A stretch of 64,000 bases of DNA, taken from the NCBI GenBank assembly GCA_030674185.1, contig CM060312.1:56794402-56858401 (forward strand), read 5' to 3'. The position numbers and the translations under genes were made by a program. Below, piece after piece: positions 59,724-64,000 of the stretch; the first letter of the stretch is position 1; the number at the start of each line of letters is the position of its first letter. Origin of the DNA: Monoplex corrugatus. Taxonomy: Eukaryota > Mollusca > Gastropoda > Littorinimorpha > Ranellidae. The notes under the pieces are model-generated. The model was not told where the DNA came from. It made no database searches and saw only the letters and a list, made by a program, of their open reading frames with translations.

Positions 59724-62700
59724 TAATTAATAATTACAATATTTATATAGCGCAAAATCTCGATAAAAATCAAATCTAAGCGCTGAACATACACTTACGC
59801 ACGCGCGCACACACACGCACACACACACGCACACATGGCTATAAATGGGGAAAAAGAATAAAAGCAATGGAAAATTATAGAGAGCATATTATATACAAAT
59901 ATATATTACAATGTGATTCCCCTCCGAGTGGAGACAGGCTACAAAGGGGGATGAGTGAGGTCAGGATTTTATGCAGAGGAGAAAAGGTGAGTTTTGAGAG
60001 CGGACTTGAAGGAGACAAAAGTAGGTTTCTGACGGACAGAGAGAGGAAGTTTGTTCCAGGAAAGTGGACCAGAAACAGAGAAGGCTCGTGGACCATAGGT
60101 ATTGAGCTTGGTGCGTGGAAAGCGAAAAGTCAGAGGATCGGAGGCAGAGCGGAGGGTACGTGAGGGAACATAGATCTCAAGTAGGCTTGACAGGTAATCG
60201 GGGCTGCATTATTGAGGCTTTTGTAGCACATGGTGTCTAGTTTGTACTGTATGCGCTTTGATACAGGGAGCCAGTGAAGTTGTGCCAGGAGAGGAGATAT
60301 GTGGTCAGCTTTTTTCTTTTTGAGTACAAGGCGTGCAGCATTGTTTTGAATGCGCTGTAGGATGTGAATGGTGGAGGCAGGAAGACCAGACAGGAGTGAA
60401 TTGCAATAGTCAATGCGAGACATTATGAAGGAGAGAACGAGTTTTGCAGTTGTTTCCACAGAGAGATACTTCCTGATCAAGCTTATACGATGGAGGTGAT
60501 AGTAGCAGGATCTGGCAGTTTGAGAAACAAAGTTGTTCATGGAGAGGGTAGAGTCAATGCAGACACCAAGGTTTTTAGCTGAATCAGAAATTGGGACTGA
60601 TGTGTTACATAATGGGAGAGAAAGAGGAGGCAGCTGAGAAAGTTTCTGACGGGTGCCAATGAGGATAGCTTCTGTCTTGTCGTCATTAAGCTGAAGTTTG
60701 TTGAACGTCTTCCAGTTCTTAATGTCCGAGTAACACTCAGTGGTGCGAGTCAACAGGCGCTGTATATTGTCTGGTGTGTCACTGTCTAGAAGTTGGGTGT
60801 CATCAGCATAGAAGTGGTGTTTTATAGAGTGGGAGTTGATGATGGTGGACAGGGGGGAGGTGTAAAGAGTGAAAAGAACAGGGCCAAGGACAGATCCTTG
60901 TGGAACACCACAGGTCAGGCATGCAGGTTGAGAGTAAGTGCCATTAATGAGAACAGTTTGTTTTCTGTTTGACAGATATGAAGTGAAAAAGGAGAGAGCA
61001 ATGTCAGAGATGCCAAAAGTATGATGAAGTCTAGAAAGGAGAATACCATGATCAATGGTATCAAAGGCTGCAGACAGATCAAGGAGTGTGAGGAGAGAGA
61101 CTTTGCCAGTATCAGTTGCAAGGAGGAGATTGTTGAGAATGTGTAGCAGGGCAGTTTCAGTGCTATGGCACTGGCGGTAGGCTGACTGGAAAGGATTGAG
61201 AAGATTGTTGGCAGACAGGTGAGAGTTCAGCTGGTTGAGGACAACTTTTTCGATGAGTTTTGACAAGAAAGAGAGATTAGAGATAGGCCGGTAATTTTTC
61301 AGTTCATTTGGGTCTAAATTGTATTTCTTGAGGAGAGGGTGAACAATAGCAGACTTGAAAGAATCTGGGACAGTTCCAGTTTGAAGAGAAGTGTTGATGA
61401 TGTCAGTGATGAATGGGAGGAGAGTAGGGAGACAGTCAGAGTAGAGAGAACCGGAAGAGGATCCAGTTCGCAGGTTTTGAACGACATGATTGTGTTGAGA
61501 ATTTCTTCTTGTGAGACTGGGGTAAAAGTAGTAAGAGGTGTGCCAGAGAAGGAAGGGTCAGGTGGGCATGGTTGACAGGGTATCCTGTCAAGCCTGTCAC
61601 GAAGAGTTTGTATTTTGGTGGTGAAATACTTGGAGAATACAGATGGAAGTTCTTCATTTGTGTGTTTTGTTGGGAGAGGTAAATCTTTTCGTGTGCCAAG
61701 GAGATGATTCATGGTTGTAAAGAGTTCTCTTGAAGAAGAGGCATTCAGGATTTTGGTTTGGAAATAGCTTGTTTTTGCAGATGCAATGAGGGTGGATACT
61801 TTTGTTTTAGAGGCTTGGAAAAGTTGCCTATGTACAGTGAGTTTGGATTTGCGCCAGCGGCGCTCTGCTCTGCGGCGGGCACGTTTTGCACAGGCAATCT
61901 CATGAGTGAGCCAGGGGGTAGGGGGGCGGTCAGGTAAAAGACGAGTTGTGGCTGGAGCATGAGTGTCCAGAAGATGGTGGAGAGTAGTATAGAATTCATC
62001 GGCAAGGTTGTGTGACTTTTCAGAAAGGAGGCGGGAGGCATCAGATGAAAATGTGGAGAGGTCAATAGATTTGAGATTGCGTCGAGTCACTGTGCGCATG
62101 GTACGGAAAGGAGGAGAAATGTCAAGAGAACAGAGAATTGCAGAGTGGTCAGATGGAAGGGCTGAAGTTAGACGGGTAGAAAGAACTAGGCAGTTGTCAG
62201 TAGCTGAATTGTGGTGATCACGAGAAATGATCCAGGCAAGAATGTGACCTTTTTTATGGGTTGGTTCAGAAATATGTTGTGTCATATTGTGATTGGACAG
62301 AGAGTTGATGATATGTCTTGTGTCATACGGTGAGTGTTGTCGTAGTGGACATTGATGTCACCTAGAATGATGAGATTTCCAGGTAAGAGGCAGTAGTAAT
62401 CAATTAGTTGGTCAAAGTCAGAGAGAAACATGGATGTGGTGAGCTTGTTGGCAGAGCTAGGTGGAGGTCGATAGACACAGGAGAAGGTGATGGGGTGAGG
62501 GGTGGATTGGAAGGATACTTCAACGTGCTCAAAAGAAGGATGGGAGAAAGGCAGAGACTGCGAGAAAGATAGGCGGGAATGGAGTGAGTCGTTGTAGAGG
62601 ATGGCGATACCACCACCTCGGGATGGGCGATGGAAAGAAGCAAGCCTGGTGCAGGCCTGCGTGATTGTCTGTGCAATTCGCTCAGAGAATGTAATTATAA
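59724..62700 (-). mobile_element. CR1/L2-like non-LTR retrotransposon, nearly full-length ORF2
   Basis: The 3' end (low coordinate) has a GCGCTATATAAATATTGTAA tail with AAT repeats. The 3' UTR contains a CA-rich microsatellite (59795-59840). ORF2 runs leftward from the endonuclease (about 62700-62100) through the reverse transcriptase (about 61350-60600) to a C-terminal domain. The 5' limit is uncertain. A SINE lies just beyond, at 62728-62964. The element is nearly identical to the truncated copy at 35040-36047. Confidence 0.88.
59990..62700 (-). pseudogene. LINE ORF2: AP endonuclease plus reverse transcriptase, frameshifted
   Basis: Endonuclease signs are RGGGIAILYND, LGDINVHYDN, PTHKKGHIL and LPSDHSAIL. 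Reverse-transcriptase signs are KNYRPISNLSFLSKLIEK, TLLDLSAAFDTIDH, CGVPQGSVLGP and the catalytic YADD at 60799-60810. The frame changes at about 62310 (after the GDIN block), about 61400-61490 (after SFKTCELDPLP) and about 60200, where a run of four G stands against five in the sister copy. Each looks like a one-base indel. As written the copy cannot make a full protein. The Jockey-superfamily CR1/L2 assignment rests on motif style only. Confidence 0.87.
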
Positions 62701-62727
62701 GCTTGTGAGTGTGATTGCCATGTGCCT

Positions 62728-62964
62728 GTGGACCTCAATGGCTCAGCTGGTTGAGCGTCGGATTCACATGGTAATGGATGTGGGTTCGAAACCCGGGGTG
62801 CGTCACATTAAAACTGGCCTTGTCACTGTCCCATCTTATTAAGATCATTGTTGTTCTGGTGGTGACGGTATAAGATCAGATGAGTCCCCCTTCCCCCACT
62901 TCCCTGGGATGGTTATCTGAGGTGAGTGCCGACGTGAAAACTGAACCAAATCAATCAATCAAAA
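62728..62964 (+). mobile_element. tRNA-derived SINE with perfect 12-bp target duplication
   Basis: The A box (TGGCTCAGCTGGTTGAGCG) and B box (GGTTCGAAACCC, 62783-62794) are clear. The body shares the ACTGGCC..CATCTTA..TTCTGGTGGTG stretch with SINE-A. The tail is (ATCA)n. TGCCATGTGCCT occurs at 62716-62727 and again at 62965-62976. It is not a tRNA gene because the acceptor stem does not close and a long body follows. Confidence 0.85.
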
Positions 62965-62976
62965 TGCCATGTGCCT

Positions 62977-64000
62977 TTGTTCTCTAGTCTGGTCGTGAGC
63001 GTTTGGGGCGAAATACAAGAAGACCACACCCTGTCTGCTCCCTGGGTCTTCATTGTCAGGCTGCCTTTACCATCTGCACTCTTCTTCTTCTGTCTTCTGT
63101 GACCTCTTACTACCGCTCCATCACAGTAAAACGGAAGGAGTGCACATAAAATATCAAATGCCCAAGTGGAATGCATTAAAGAATGAGACTCTCTGCGAGT
63201 CTATGCGTGCTGCCGCTGACCACCAGTGCCAGTAATGATGACATAACAGATCCGGTTCGCGCTCCTCTGCCCACAGACCTGTCTGTGCCTCTAGTGCCGT
63301 GGCCCTTCTTGTCAGACTTCCACACATATGGTTCCAATCCCAGCGCCAAGTGCCGGGCTGGGGAAGAGTGAGTTGTTGTTCGCGATGTGTGGGCCGGAAA
63401 ACAGCCACTGCTGTGCTGTTACAGCCAGGTGTGCCGATAACACAGAGTTAGCAGACGTCCCCTTCTATCCGTAATCTGACAAGCTGTAGTTGACGCTGTT
63501 GTCTGGTCTGCGTAGCCTTCCTGGGCTCCTCTTTTTGCCTGCGCATATCCCTTGATTTTTCAGGTCAGAGCTAAGTCTCTGCTACAGTTTGAGTATTTAC
63601 TGTTATTTGTTATTTTCATCTCTTACCTGTTCATTTATCTACATACTCCTTTATTTTGTATTAATTTATTCACCTATTTACTTCTTCTTTACTTACTCAC
63701 TCACTCACTTGCTTCCTTGCTTGCGTACTTGCCTGCTTACTTTCTTGCTTGCTTGCTTTCTTACTTACTTACCTACCTATCTATGATTAAGAAAATATTG
63801 GCTTCACCTAGTTGATAGATGGCTGAGCATTAGGGCATTGATTAGGGGTGAGGGGGGGGGGTCTGTCATGTGAGACGAGTTTATAGCTAGTTCTGTTGTG
63901 AGTCAGACCTTTAATCATTTATTTTATTTACTTTATATATAAAATTATGTTCCTTTCTTGAAGGTAAGATACACACATACACATGCCATTTACATGTAAC
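62977..64000. other. Right edge, no gene recognised
   Basis: Short frames only. The GC-richer part at 63180-63420 has no recognised motif. It could hold the 5' part of the LINE or unique DNA. Confidence 0.45.
63660..63785. repeat. CTTA/CTTG tetranucleotide region
   Basis: Imperfect ACTC, CTTG and CTTA units. Confidence 0.85.

Noticed and set aside
62731..62800. A functional tRNA gene
   Set aside because: A and B boxes are present but there is no closed acceptor stem. A SINE body, (ATCA)n tail and target duplication follow.
62955..63408. Short minus-strand frames at the right edge as genes
   Set aside because: No recognised motif, splice signal or family match. Could be chance.

Overview
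This is a eukaryotic, animal-type genomic window that is intron-rich and heavily loaded with repeats. Dense GT/CA microsatellites, several minisatellites, LINE, SINE and MITE families, and an intact piggyBac element suggest a lophotrochozoan, most likely a mollusc. That taxon call is an inference from repeat style and protein divergence, not a database result.

One host gene dominates. A copine (C2A-C2B-vWA/copine domains) lies on the minus strand, from its ATG at 58199 to its stop at 22376. I reconstructed 20 coding exons with canonical GT..AG introns and compatible phases. They give a product of about 560 residues if three single-base frame lesions are discounted: exon 9 near 42013, exon 14 near 33240 and exon 17 near 28447. 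The lesions may be assembly indels or real damage. Everything else between 22 and 58 kb sits in copine introns: microsatellites, minisatellites, nested transposons and LINE/SINE debris.

The clearest mobile element is a full-length piggyBac at 44655-49504 in copine intron 6. It has TTAA on both sides, imperfect terminal inverted repeats, and a two-exon transposase of about 663 residues with all three catalytic aspartates and a C-terminal Cys-rich domain. It landed at a TTAA inside an older SINE, whose two halves still flank it. A separate family of short TTAA-bounded palindromic MITEs (TTAACCCTTTGACTCCC...) occurs at 13 places.

Left region (1-22 kb, 3' of copine). It holds a 61-bp satellite, a CpG-rich stretch with a donor-like site (2.57-2.72 kb), LINE fragments, a 76-bp satellite (8.4-9.8 kb), a 2.5-kb minisatellite of 39-45-bp units (17.2-19.75 kb), and several copies of a roughly 540-bp dispersed element whose 3' tail resembles that of a LINE in the same window. 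Long AT-rich stretches show no recognisable gene.

Right region (58-64 kb, 5' of copine). It holds MITE and SINE copies and a nearly full-length but frameshifted CR1/L2-like LINE (59.7-62.7 kb, minus). A 5'-truncated near-identical sister copy lies at 35.0-36.05 kb.
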